Shown here piece by piece: positions 19,640-29,180 of a stretch of DNA of 64,000 bases (the first letter of the stretch is position 1; every line of letters begins with the position of its first letter). The DNA is taken from positions 33,483-97,482 of the forward strand of contig NZ_SWLZ01000018.1 in assembly GCF_005502275.1 (NCBI RefSeq), given 5' to 3'. Made by a program: the position numbers and the translations under genes. A model generated the notes under the pieces. The model did not search any database. It saw only the letters and a program-made list of their open reading frames with translations, and was not told the origin of the DNA. The stretch is from Robertmurraya siralis. Lineage in GTDB: Bacteria > Bacillota > Bacilli > Bacillales > Cytobacillaceae.

Positions 19640-22540
19640 TTAACCTTCGCTTCCAGCATCAGGTGGATTAGGAGGTTCTTTATCGCCGCCATTTCCATCC
19701 GGGTCCCCATTGCCTGGAGGGGTTACAGGTGGAGTTGTAGGCGGTTTTTCTGGTTTCTCTGGTTTTTGCGGTTTTTCTCCTTCAACAGGATCTGTAGGGT
19801 CCTCTTTATCTTCAGGACCGATTCGAATCTCATCTGAAGGTGCTGACTCTTGCCCAGCAATATCTACGGCGGTCACATAATACATACCATTATCACCTTT
19901 ATAAGCAAGGGTTTCACCCGCTTTTATTGAAGCAACTTTCTTGCCGTCTTTGTATACACGGTACCCTATCACATCATTCTCAGGGTGTTTGCTCCAAGTG
20001 ATCGTTGTGCCAGCAACCTTTGCCGCCATCTTCGCTGGAACTTTCCCATTTTCCTGTATTTTATCATCTGGAAGCAATATTTTCGCCCAGCGTTCTTTAT
20101 TCTTCGGAATAAGCTGTTGTGGGTTTACCCTAATACCAAAGATCTTTTCGATATAGTCAGGGTTAAGAATAACGCCCATTTCCGCAAATTCATCTGGTGT
20201 GGAGTCTAAAGCTAAATATTTTTTGTCACCAATTTGAACATATTTGCCTTCGATTAAACTATCATCAACCTTACTTGGAACAAATTTTGCATTGAACAAA
20301 TCTGTTTCCACTAAACCAGCCCTTGCACAAGCATCAGAAGGGAGCAAGCCAGAAATAGCACAGAAGGAACGTCGTACAATTCCACCTGGCATTTTAATCG
20401 TTTCTGCTGGATCGACTAATTCAGGGGCAACATCGTATGCAGCATTCATTAGCTTAGCCCATAAATAAATATTCCGATTTGAATAAGACATCCCTTTATA
20501 TGTTACCTGTAATGGCTTAGGTGTATCGTAGCCCATCCATGTTCCAAAGGAAACATTCGGATTAATTCCAACAAACCAAGCATCTTTATAATCTTGACTC
20601 GTTCCGGTTTTTCCAGCCCAATCAGCACTGAATTTTAGGCGACTGTTCAACGAACCAGCAGTTCCTGAACGAATAACATCGCGCATCATATCATACGTTA
20701 AATAAGCCGTTTGCGGACTAAATACTTCTACTGGTTGTGCTTCATGCTGATAAATGCTATTCCCATCTTTATCGACGATTTTTTCAATCATATAAGCATC
20801 AACAAATTGACCGTTGTTGGCAAAAGTACCATAGGCATTCACATTTTCTTCCACAGTGACTCCGTTTGTTAAGCCTCCGATTGCAGTGGAACGGTTTGAG
20901 TAATCTTCTTCTGTAAGGGAAGTGAAGCCCATTTTCGTTAAGTATTCCGCAGGACGCTTACCTAAAATATCGATGTATGCTTTTACAGCAGGGACATTAT
21001 ATGATCTTGCTAATGCGTAGCGGGCAGTTACAAGTCCGCTATATCCTCCCCCATAGTTGCTAGGCCATGGATTGTTGGAAGCAGGATTTAATTTTAATGG
21101 CAGGTCAGGTAAAATCGTACCCGGTGCCAAGCTCCCCAGTTCCATTGCTGGTGCATACACGAGCAGTGGTTTCATCGTTGAACCATTGGAACGTTTGGCA
21201 CTGGTTGCATGGTTTAATTGTTGTTGAGAGAAATCCCTGCCGCCGACAAAGCTAATAATTTTTCCTGTTTTGTTTTCGATCAGCATAGCTCCAACTTCAA
21301 CAGGTTTATTTACGGTAACCTTTTCGCCCGTTTCCGGGTCTGTTTCAACAACTTGAATATCATTGCCGTAATATTCAAATTCATCTTTTACCTTTTGCAT
21401 TGCGTCGTAAATGTCTTTATTTATTGTTGAATGAATTTCATAGCCGTTTTGACGCAGGTCACGGTCGGCCAGTGTCAAATATTCCTTTTTTAATTCTTCA
21501 TCCTTTTGCAAATCCTCTTCTGTATATCCATCTTTTTCAGCAAGAATCACTGATAGTACATCAACAGCTCTTTTTTCAAGCTCGAATGTTAAATATGGAT
21601 ATTCCTCTTGAGGATTTGTTGAATGGGAGATGAAATCTTGTGTAATATCATAGTTTAAGGCTTTTTCATATTCCTCTTGTGTAATTGAACCGTTGTCAAA
21701 CATTCTTTGTAAAACAGTTTTCATTCGTGTCAATCCAGGCTCTAGATTGCTTTTGATTTCCCCTTTATTTGTAAAAGGTGTATAACCAAACGGACTTTGA
21801 GGAAGCCCGGCGATAAAGGCGGCTTGCGGCAAGGTAAGCTCCTTGGCAGTTACGCCAAATATTCCTTTAGCAGCTGCCTGAACTCCCCCGATGTTTCTGC
21901 CTGAGGAATTTCTCCCGAAAGTAGAAACATTTAAGTAAGCTTCCAAAATTTCATCTTTGTCAAAGAACTTTTCAAGTCGAAGGGCAAGAAGGATTTCCTT
22001 CGCTTTACGTTCAAACGAAATTTCATTGGTAAGAATTTGATTTTTAATTAACTGCTGTGTTAACGTACTACCACCAGTCTGCACAGAAGAGTTTGTCACT
22101 TCCTGAAATACAGCGCGCATGAGCGCTTTCGGGACGACACCGTGATGCTCATAAAAATACTCGTCCTCTGTCGCGACAATCGCTTTGATTAGAAATTCCG
22201 ACACATCTTCTAATTGTACTTCTTCCCGTTCAAGGTCAGTCCGAAGCTTTCCTAAATAAACGTTATCAGCAAAGTATAAATTGGAGGTCTCCTCATAGTT
22301 GTATATATCCTTTTTCATACTATCGTAGGAGCGGAGCGGTTCATTTTTGACCAATGAGGCAAAATATCCAGCACCAACTCCTCCGGCAAACGCACCGCCA
22401 AGGATAATTAAAACGAGAAATACAAGGACCAAGTTCCATACTACCTGATAGGTAATGCTTGCCCCTTTTTTTGTTTTTTTATTTGTAAAAAAATCTTGGC
22501 AAGACTTCAGAATTTGTTTGAAATTAAATTTTTCTTTCAA
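19640..22540 (-). CDS. Class A penicillin-binding protein (PBP1A family) with C-terminal FN3 domain
   Basis: Membrane-anchored bifunctional peptidoglycan synthase. Order: cytoplasmic N-terminus, one TM (about residues 37-62), GT51 glycosyltransferase (ATEDEYFYEHHGV with catalytic Glu, GGSTLTQQLIKNQ, RKAKEILLALRLE), transpeptidase with SxxK as STMK, SYN as RSYNVPAVKAY, and KTG as GKTGTSQDYKDAWF, then a fibronectin-III-like domain and a Pro/Gly-rich tail. Start: ATG 22549 directly abuts AGGGGGA, so TTG 22540, 9 bases from it, is the better start (967 residues). Opposite strand to tyrS, with which it shares an upstream region. Confidence 0.93.
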   Translation of the reverse strand: MKEKFNFKQILKSCQDFFTNKKTKKGASITYQVVWNLVLVFLVLIILGGAFAGGVGAGYFASLVKNEPLRSYDSMKKDIYNYEETSNLYFADNVYLGKLRTDLEREEVQLEDVSEFLIKAIVATEDEYFYEHHGVVPKALMRAVFQEVTNSSVQTGGSTLTQQLIKNQILTNEISFERKAKEILLALRLEKFFDKDEILEAYLNVSTFGRNSSGRNIGGVQAAAKGIFGVTAKELTLPQAAFIAGLPQSPFGYTPFTNKGEIKSNLEPGLTRMKTVLQRMFDNGSITQEEYEKALNYDITQDFISHSTNPQEEYPYLTFELEKRAVDVLSVILAEKDGYTEEDLQKDEELKKEYLTLADRDLRQNGYEIHSTINKDIYDAMQKVKDEFEYYGNDIQVVETDPETGEKVTVNKPVEVGAMLIENKTGKIISFVGGRDFSQQQLNHATSAKRSNGSTMKPLLVYAPAMELGSLAPGTILPDLPLKLNPASNNPWPSNYGGGYSGLVTARYALARSYNVPAVKAYIDILGKRPAEYLTKMGFTSLTEEDYSNRSTAIGGLTNGVTVEENVNAYGTFANNGQFVDAYMIEKIVDKDGNSIYQHEAQPVEVFSPQTAYLTYDMMRDVIRSGTAGSLNSRLKFSADWAGKTGTSQDYKDAWFVGINPNVSFGTWMGYDTPKPLQVTYKGMSYSNRNIYLWAKLMNAAYDVAPELVDPAETIKMPGGIVRRSFCAISGLLPSDACARAGLVETDLFNAKFVPSKVDDSLIEGKYVQIGDKKYLALDSTPDEFAEMGVILNPDYIEKIFGIRVNPQQLIPKNKERWAKILLPDDKIQENGKVPAKMAAKVAGTTITWSKHPENDVIGYRVYKDGKKVASIKAGETLAYKGDNGMYYVTAVDIAGQESAPSDEIRIGPEDKEDPTDPVEGEKPQKPEKPEKPPTTPPVTPPGNGDPDGNGGDKEPPNPPDAGSEG

Positions 22541-22799
22541 TCTTATCATTCCCCCTAAAATCACATACATTATAGCATAAAGAGCAAAACAAGTATTGCC
22601 GATAAAGATAATTTTCATATATTACTTAAATTCTATTTGACAAACGCATCCTTTTTATGATAAAAATTCTTTATCTCATATATGAAATAAGCTATGATGG
22701 GTTTGAATTTTTTAAAGTCTTTGTTAGATGTCGGTGTTGATTTTTGGCTATCAACAAATTTGTTTAACAAAGTCTTATCAAAAGTAGTGCTCCTATCTC

Positions 22800-23007
22800 T
22801 GGATCAGAAAGCTGACGGTTGCTGCGAGTCAGTACATGTAGAGAGCATGAATTACCTCCCTGAGCTTTTGCTGTGAACCGTCAAGTATTAGCAGTAAACG
22901 GAAATTCCGTTATCTTAATTAAGTGGAGAAGCCTTTATTTTGGTGTTCTCAAGTTGGGTGGTACCGCGTATTAACGTCCCTTCGATCGAATCGAAGGGAC
23001 TTTTTTA
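22800..23007 (+). promoter_or_regulatory. Tyrosyl T-box riboswitch of tyrS
   Basis: tRNA-sensing leader controlling tyrS. Stem I is closed by GACGGTT (22814-22820) and AACCGTC (22876-22882). The specifier is TAC (22853-22855, tyrosine), just after the loop-E GAA. The T-box core TGGGTGGTACCGCG is at 22955-22968. The terminator GTCCCTTCGAT / ATCGAAGGGAC (22976-23000) with TTTTTT follows. Uncharged tRNA-Tyr should pair at both sites and stop terminator formation. The promoter was not located with confidence (TTGACA at 22637-22642 lacks a well-spaced -10). Confidence 0.95.
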
Positions 23008-23075
23008 TTGGACTTTTATCTTGCCTATTATGATTTTATGATACGAAGGCTCTGGATGAATAGACGCTAGCATGA

Positions 23076-24377
<1,302 letters not shown>

Positions 24378-24413
24378 CACCGTGGTAACGAGCGCTTCAG
24401 AGTGCAGTAAAAA

Positions 24414-24447
24414 GGTATCGAGAGCATTATCTCGGTATCTTTTTTTA
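24414..24447 (+). terminator. Terminator of tyrS
   Basis: GGTATCGAGA pairs with TCTCGGTATC (two G-U pairs) over a 6-base loop, then TTTTTTT. The 230 bases from here to the sigma-W-like promoter show nothing else. Confidence 0.88.
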
Positions 24448-24679
24448 TAGGGGAAGGATTTCATTCTCTTGTGCCAAGCAGCAATATGGCTCATGCTACT
24501 TCATTCGAGATAAAAGATGGTTCAAACTGTGAGAAAAGCAGAAACTCGGGGTGGGCTAAAAATTTAGCGTTAATCCACTCCAAAGTAAAAATACCTATTT
24601 AAGATTTCTATTTTTAATGCGAAGATAGAGATAGAATGAGATTCGTGAAAAGGAATTTTCAAAATAATTTCGTAAAAAT

Positions 24680-24705
24680 TGAAACTTTTTTCCAAATAAG
24701 CCGTA
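24680..24705 (+). promoter_or_regulatory. Sigma-W-type promoter of yuaF-floT
   Basis: TGAAAC (24680-24685), 16 bases, CGTA (24702-24705): an exact match to the sigma-W consensus, about 90 bases before yuaF. The B. subtilis yuaFGI operon is known to depend on sigma-W. Confidence 0.85.
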
Positions 24706-24795
24706 CTAAAGGTATAGCAATTTGATTAAGGATTTCATTGAAAGGGGGCTATTTGTAGATAATGGTAACTTATTTTTAGAAAGAGGGTGATACAT

Positions 24796-25335
24796 ATGGA
24801 ACTGTTCGGAACGTCCATTCAGTCTGTTTACTTAATAACATTAATCATAGCCGGCGCCTTAACATTGCTATATATTTTATTTAGTGACTTACTTGAAGGA
24901 CTTACTGAGCTTATCCCGTTCATTAATCCAGCTCTTATTCTCGCCTTTATTACGTTTTTCTCCGCTAGTGGTTATTTATTTGAATTGCTGACTTCATTAA
25001 ATAGCATTATAGTCATTATCATTTCGATCCTTATAGCTTTATTATTAGATACATTGCTTAATATTTTTGTTCTTATTCCCTTATCCTCCGCTGAAGAATC
25101 GTTGGTGTATTCTACAAATTCCTTGAGAGGGAGAATTGGGAAAGTGATTATACCAATTCCTGAAGATGGGTTTGGTGAAGTAATGTTGAAAAATGCAAGT
25201 GGAACGGTTGCGAAATCTGCCGTTAGCTTTAAAGGCGAAAGTATTGAAGAAGGACAGCATGTTCTCGTTATTGAAGTCAAAAACGGAGTGCTTCATGTGG
25301 TGCCCCATGAAACACAAGAGGATTTCTCATTTTAA
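24796..25335 (+). CDS. yuaF: YuaF, NfeD-like membrane protein
   Basis: Partner of flotillin. Three hydrophobic segments (about residues 12-30, 38-56, 62-90) are followed by a soluble OB-fold-like domain (residues 100-178, LRGRIGKVIIPIPEDGFGEV and GQHVLVIEVKNGVLHVVPHE) typical of short NfeD proteins. ATG 24796 follows AAGAGGGTG with 6-7 base spacing; the GTG at 24787 sits inside that site. It lies 19 bases before floT. Likely part of the envelope-stress response through the sigma-W promoter. Confidence 0.9.
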   Translation: MELFGTSIQSVYLITLIIAGALTLLYILFSDLLEGLTELIPFINPALILAFITFFSASGYLFELLTSLNSIIVIIISILIALLLDTLLNIFVLIPLSSAEESLVYSTNSLRGRIGKVIIPIPEDGFGEVMLKNASGTVAKSAVSFKGESIEEGQHVLVIEVKNGVLHVVPHETQEDFSF

Positions 25336-25354
25336 AAGCATAGGAGGAAGTTAA

Positions 25355-26881
25355 ATGTTACCGATCTTAGTCGTTATTGGAATTGTCGCTTTTTTATTAA
25401 TTGCATTAATTGCAGTATTTGTAACAAAGTATCGTACTGCAGGACCAGATGAAGCATTAATCGTAACCGGAAGCTATTTAGGCAGTAAAAATGTCCATGT
25501 GGATGAATCCGGCAATAAAATCAAGATTATTCGCGGTGGTGGAGCTTTCATTCTCCCAGTTTTTCAACAAGCAGAACCGTTAAGTCTATTGTCTAGTAAA
25601 CTGGAAGTGACAACACCTGAAGTTTATACGGAGCAAGGTGTTCCTGTTATGGCGGATGGTACAGCAATTATTAAAATTGGCGGTTCAATAGAAGAAATTG
25701 CAACAGCAGCGGAACAATTTTTAGGGAAACCGAAGGAAGATCGCGAAAATGAGGCAAGAGAAGTTCTTGAAGGTCATCTTCGTTCCATTTTAGGTTCAAT
25801 GACAGTGGAAGAAATTTATAAAAATCGAGACAAGTTCTCACAAGAAGTGCAAAGGGTTGCTTCGCAGGATTTAGCGAAAATGGGACTTGTGATCGTTTCC
25901 TTTACAATCAAGGATGTTAGAGATAAAAATGGCTATTTAGAATCATTAGGGAAGCCGAGAATTGCTCAGGTCAAAAGAGATGCAGACATTGCGACAGCGG
26001 AAGCGGAAAAAGAAACGAGAATTAAACGGGCAGAAGCTGATAAGGACGCGAAAAAAGCTGAATTTGAAAGAGCGACAGAAATTGCCGAAGCAGAAAAAGA
26101 AAATCAAATGAAAATGGCTGATTATCGCCGTGAACAGGATATTGCCAAAGCTCGTGCCGACCAAGCGTATGATTTAGAAACAGCGCGGTCGAAGCAAGAA
26201 GTTACTGAGCAGGAAATGCAAATCCGCATTATTGAGCGTCAAAAGCAAATTGAGCTTGAAGAGAAGGAAATATTGCGTCGTGAACGCCAATATGACTCAG
26301 AAGTGAAAAAGAAAGCTGATGCGGATCGTTATGCAGTTGAGCAAGCAGCTGCTGCGGATAAGGCGAAGCAATTAGCGGAAGCAGATGCGAATCAGTACCG
26401 GATTGAATCATTGGCAAAAGCGGAAGCGGAAAAGATTCGTTTGGATGGTTTGGCAAAGGCCGAAGCCGAAAGAGCACAAGGGGAATCGGAAGCAGATGTC
26501 ATCCGTCTAAAAGGTCTTGCCGAAGCCGAGGCGAAACGCAAAATTGCCGAGGCATTCGAACAGTATGGTCAGGCTGCGGTTATCGATATGATTGTCCGTA
26601 TGCTCCCTGAATATGCAAAACAAGTGGCAGGTCCATTGGGCAATATTGATAAGATAACGGTGGTGGACACTGGTGGAAATGGAGAAAATGGTGGTGCGAA
26701 CAAGGTAACGGGCTATGCGACAAGTTTAATGTCATCCCTTCAAGAAACGCTCAAGGCCTCTTCAGGTATTGATGTTAAAAATTTGCTTGAGAATTTTTCT
26801 GGCAAGGGCAATATCCGTGAAAGCATTGAGCAGTTAACAGATGAGTTAGGAAAAGCTGATAAGAATAACGAAACTGAATAA
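25355..26881 (+). CDS. floT: Flotillin FloT
   Basis: SPFH/flotillin scaffold of membrane microdomains. An N-terminal membrane hairpin or TM (LPILVVIGIVAFLLIALIAV) precedes the SPFH domain (about 35-210). A long Ala/Glu-rich coiled coil follows (about 215-395, many EAE/KAE repeats such as LAKAEAEKIRLDGLAKAEAE), then a flotillin C-terminal domain (AVIDMIVRMLPEYAKQVAGP). 508 residues, matching B. subtilis YuaG/FloT. ATG with AGGAGG upstream. Third gene yuaI of the B. subtilis operon is absent: a terminator follows at once. Confidence 0.95.
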   Translation: MLPILVVIGIVAFLLIALIAVFVTKYRTAGPDEALIVTGSYLGSKNVHVDESGNKIKIIRGGGAFILPVFQQAEPLSLLSSKLEVTTPEVYTEQGVPVMADGTAIIKIGGSIEEIATAAEQFLGKPKEDRENEAREVLEGHLRSILGSMTVEEIYKNRDKFSQEVQRVASQDLAKMGLVIVSFTIKDVRDKNGYLESLGKPRIAQVKRDADIATAEAEKETRIKRAEADKDAKKAEFERATEIAEAEKENQMKMADYRREQDIAKARADQAYDLETARSKQEVTEQEMQIRIIERQKQIELEEKEILRRERQYDSEVKKKADADRYAVEQAAAADKAKQLAEADANQYRIESLAKAEAEKIRLDGLAKAEAERAQGESEADVIRLKGLAEAEAKRKIAEAFEQYGQAAVIDMIVRMLPEYAKQVAGPLGNIDKITVVDTGGNGENGGANKVTGYATSLMSSLQETLKASSGIDVKNLLENFSGKGNIRESIEQLTDELGKADKNNETE

Positions 26882-26888
26882 GAAATAA

Positions 26889-26922
26889 GAAACCTGTCGA
26901 AAATTGCGACAGGTTTCTTTGT
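26889..26922 (+). terminator. Terminator of yuaF-floT
   Basis: GAAACCTGTCG (26889-26899) pairs perfectly with CGACAGGTTTC (26907-26917), then TTTG. Confidence 0.88.
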
Positions 26923-26932
26923 GAAAAGGCCC

Positions 26933-26953
26933 CTGAAAATATGTACTTTTCAG
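26933..26953. promoter_or_regulatory. 21-base palindrome upstream of the PlcR-like gene, candidate operator
   Basis: CTGAAAA and TTTTCAG form perfect 7-base arms around TATGTAC. It lies 84-104 bases before the regulator start and overlaps a possible -35 (TTCAGA 26949-26954, 17 bases, TATTAA 26972-26977). The TATGTA half resembles half a PlcR box. It has no T run of its own, so a terminator role is unlikely. Operator function is inference. Confidence 0.45.
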
Positions 26954-27036
26954 AACTTTTTAGTAGAATGATATTAAAGGATTAAAGTGAAAATGGCAAA
27001 CGAGTAATTTAAATTATCTGTAATGAGGGATAAAAA

Positions 27037-27927
27037 ATGAATAGTTTGAACACATATCTAATAGGAGACACATTAAGGTCATTTCGTGAATACAAAAGAT
27101 TATCGATTGAAGAACTTTCAGAAGGTGTGTGTACAGAAGAGGAACTAAGTTCATTTGAAAAACAAGTCTCATACCCAGATCTCGAAACTTTGAATTCACT
27201 ATTGAGAAAATTAAATGTAGATTTAGCCTATTTTTTTAATGTTGCCTCAAAATCCTCTATCAATTATTCAAATGCGGTTATTCGATTGATTAATCGATAT
27301 AAAAGGGATTGGGATTATGAAAGAATCCAAGAGATTTTAGATAAAGAATTATGCAACCCGATATTTCAAACCGATCACTTAAGACAATTTCTCATTTGGC
27401 ATCAAGGGATTTGTAAGTTTTACTTAGAGAAAAATTTGGACGAGGCTTTGGAACTATTGTATGAAGCCATTGATATTACGAATAAAAAAAGAGAAGATTA
27501 TAATGAAAGAGAAATTGAAATATTAACAAGCATTGCCATTTTGCATAAGGAATCTAATAAATTTGAGGAAGCGATATCAATATTCAAAAAGGCTTTAGAT
27601 TATTTTGAAAGTCTTCCAGATATTCTTGATCCTAGAGGAAAGATAAGAGTTTATTTTGGATTAGCGCAGGCCTTAACAGAAGTATGTCAATATGAGGAAT
27701 CTTTAATTTATTGCAAAACAGGCATTGAGTATTGTATTACTCATGAGCTTATATATTTATTATCAAGTTTATATTATCAGACAGGTGAAAATCTAATTAA
27801 ATTGTTTCGTAAGGAGGAAGGACTAGAGTACTTAGATAGAGCAATATATATCCTTCAAGTGCAGGAAAATAAAAAATTTATAAAAATTATTGAAAATGAA
27901 AAAGACAAATTACTACATCAGTGGTAA
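27037..27927 (+). CDS. PlcR-like peptide-sensing transcriptional regulator (RRNPP family)
   Basis: Predicted quorum-sensing regulator: an Xre-type helix-turn-helix (about residues 9-62; LRSFREYKRLSIEELSEGVC, then a VSYPDLETLNSLLRKLNV helix) followed by about five TPR-like helical pairs (70-290) that would bind a short peptide. At 296 residues it matches PlcR (285) far better than NprR or AimR. Segments such as YEESLIYCKTGIEY and LSSLYYQTGENLIKLF follow PlcR's pattern from memory. ATG with GAGGGAT upstream. The next gene, 37 bases on, encodes a secreted peptide with three GIPSEH repeats, its probable ligand. More AT-rich than flanking core genes. Confidence 0.85.
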   Translation: MNSLNTYLIGDTLRSFREYKRLSIEELSEGVCTEEELSSFEKQVSYPDLETLNSLLRKLNVDLAYFFNVASKSSINYSNAVIRLINRYKRDWDYERIQEILDKELCNPIFQTDHLRQFLIWHQGICKFYLEKNLDEALELLYEAIDITNKKREDYNEREIEILTSIAILHKESNKFEEAISIFKKALDYFESLPDILDPRGKIRVYFGLAQALTEVCQYEESLIYCKTGIEYCITHELIYLLSSLYYQTGENLIKLFRKEEGLEYLDRAIYILQVQENKKFIKIIENEKDKLLHQW

Positions 27928-27964
27928 TATATAGTAGAATAAGGAAAATAGGAGGTAGGATATT

Positions 27965-28153
27965 TTGAAAAAAATAATGTTGAAAAGTGTGTTGGCTGTT
28001 TCGTTATTAGGTCTAGTTTTCTCATTTTCTAATTCAAGCGCTTCCGCAGGAATACCTTCTGAACACAAACATAGTGCAACGTATGAACTTGCAGGAATTC
28101 CTTCAGAACATTCAGTAATTAAACCACTAATGGGGATTCCTTCAGAACATTAA
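27965..28153 (+). CDS. Secreted pro-peptide with three GIPSEH repeats (PapR-like signal)
   Basis: 62-residue pre-pro-peptide. TTG start 9 bases after GGAGG (27951-27955). Lys-rich n-region and hydrophobic core (about residues 7-22) form a signal peptide with a plausible SASA|G cleavage after residue 28. GIPSEH occurs at residues 29-34, 44-49 and 57-62, the last ending at the stop codon, preceded by A, A and M. Codons differ silently between copies (ATA/ATT, TCT/TCA, CAC/CAT, GGA/GGG). AGIPSEH aligns with PapR heptapeptides of the …LPFE[FH] type, sharing Pro, Glu and the final His. Inferred to be exported, processed and re-imported to bind the upstream regulator. Confidence 0.85.
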   Translation: MKKIMLKSVLAVSLLGLVFSFSNSSASAGIPSEHKHSATYELAGIPSEHSVIKPLMGIPSEH

Positions 28154-28160
28154 TAAAGGG

Positions 28161-28198
28161 AAAAGCGAGGTATGAATTAAGTTCATCCTCGCTTTTTT
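28161..28198 (+). terminator. Terminator of the regulator-peptide pair
   Basis: AAAAGCGAGG (28161-28170) pairs with CCTCGCTTTT (28187-28196), with an inner ATGAA/TTCAT stem, then TTTTTTG. The 250 bases after it to 28447 show nothing I can support. Confidence 0.9.
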
Positions 28199-28447
28199 GT
28201 TTGCATTTTTATCTCCTCTATGCAGGGTTTCAATAGAAGTTTGGAACTTCTTTACGATAATAATCAAGTTAATGATTTGTTAAGCAACCCTTAATTGAGA
28301 CAAATATTTTATGTTTTTCTTTCTCTCAATTTGAAAGCAAACATCACAGTCTTTTTTAAACCAGCAAGTTTCACCACTAAATGATCTATATTCTTTTATT
28401 TATCGTTCCACTCAAATCAAAATGTGGGTGGGCGACATTGTTACTGT

Positions 28448-28696
28448 TTAAGCTAAGTATGATCTAGTGACGAGTGAGTTCGCTCCAACAGGTTCACTCT
28501 CTTGATTTTCTGATTCTGTGGTTGGGTCAATTTCCGGATCGGCCATAAACAGTCCTACTAGCATTAAAATAAAACCAGAGGCAATCAGAGTGAAAAATCT
28601 TTTTGTTACAAAGGTTTTTTTTAGCAGTGATACAACAAGATAGATTAATGATCCGATGAATAAAACAGTTCCTGAAATAAATATAAGCAAATCCAT
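28448..28696 (-). CDS. Small two-TM membrane protein
   Basis: Unrecognised 82-residue protein. The start ATG 28696 lies 7 bases after GGGGGA and gives MDLLIFISGTVLFIGSLIYL; the longer frame from 28762 is unsupported. TM1 about residues 2-24, a basic loop (KKTFVTKRF), TM2 about 33-50, then an acidic tail (PEIDPTTESENQESEP) likely outside the membrane. Faces the peptide-signalling pair in convergent orientation. Function unknown; one candidate for regulation by that pair, with no direct evidence. Confidence 0.7.
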   Translation of the reverse strand: MDLLIFISGTVLFIGSLIYLVVSLLKKTFVTKRFFTLIASGFILMLVGLFMADPEIDPTTESENQESEPVGANSLVTRSYLA

Positions 28697-28895
28697 TTTT
28701 GTTCCCCCTTCATTAACCGTAGCTCCGCTTCGTTGTCCAAGCATGTGTTTAATGATATTCATCCTACGAATAATAATAACAAATTATTTCTAAGTCAGCT
28801 TACTTTGTCGATCACAATGTGGATTGAGTATTTTAACGATGGCCGTGCGTTGAATTAAATACTGAATAGGCACATAAGAATTGATTCCATATAAT

Positions 28896-28924
28896 AAAGC
28901 CCTTCTGATTGGAGGGGCTTTTTG
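28896..28924. terminator. Bidirectional terminator
   Basis: AAAGCCCTTC and GAGGGGCTTT form a stem with T runs on the plus strand; it lies just past the end of the small minus-strand gene at 28932. Confidence 0.7.
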
Positions 28925-28931
28925 TTTGTCT

Positions 28932-29135
28932 TTATTTAGTTTGATGTTTCATTGTAGTTATCTTAAAAGTCGCTTCAACGCCTATGAAGACGACAAAGAA
29001 TATAAAAACCCAGCTGATTAGATCTGTCCAAATATTGGATATATTAATAACACCAAAGTTATTTAATCCCGATTGAATCACAAACGAAATTAATGCAGTG
29101 ATAAACACAGATAAGACCCAGTTTGTTTTCTTCAA
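28932..29135 (-). CDS. Small two-TM membrane protein
   Basis: Unrecognised 67-residue protein. The TTG start at 29135 lies 8 bases after AAAGGAGG and gives MKKTNWVLSVF; an ATG nearer that site is out of frame. TM1 about residues 5-24 and TM2 about 35-58 (WTDLISWVFIFFVVFIGVEA), with a Lys-rich C-terminus. Second of three consecutive minus-strand small membrane proteins. Function unknown. Confidence 0.7.
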   Translation of the reverse strand: MKKTNWVLSVFITALISFVIQSGLNNFGVINISNIWTDLISWVFIFFVVFIGVEATFKITTMKHQTK

Positions 29136-29180
29136 GAACCATACCTCCTTTACATCGCCCATGCACTTGGAAGAGCCCTA

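Noticed and set aside
22637..22661. TTGACA…TATGAT as the tyrS promoter
   Set aside because: The spacing is only 13 bases; not acceptable for sigma-A, so the tyrS promoter was left uncalled.
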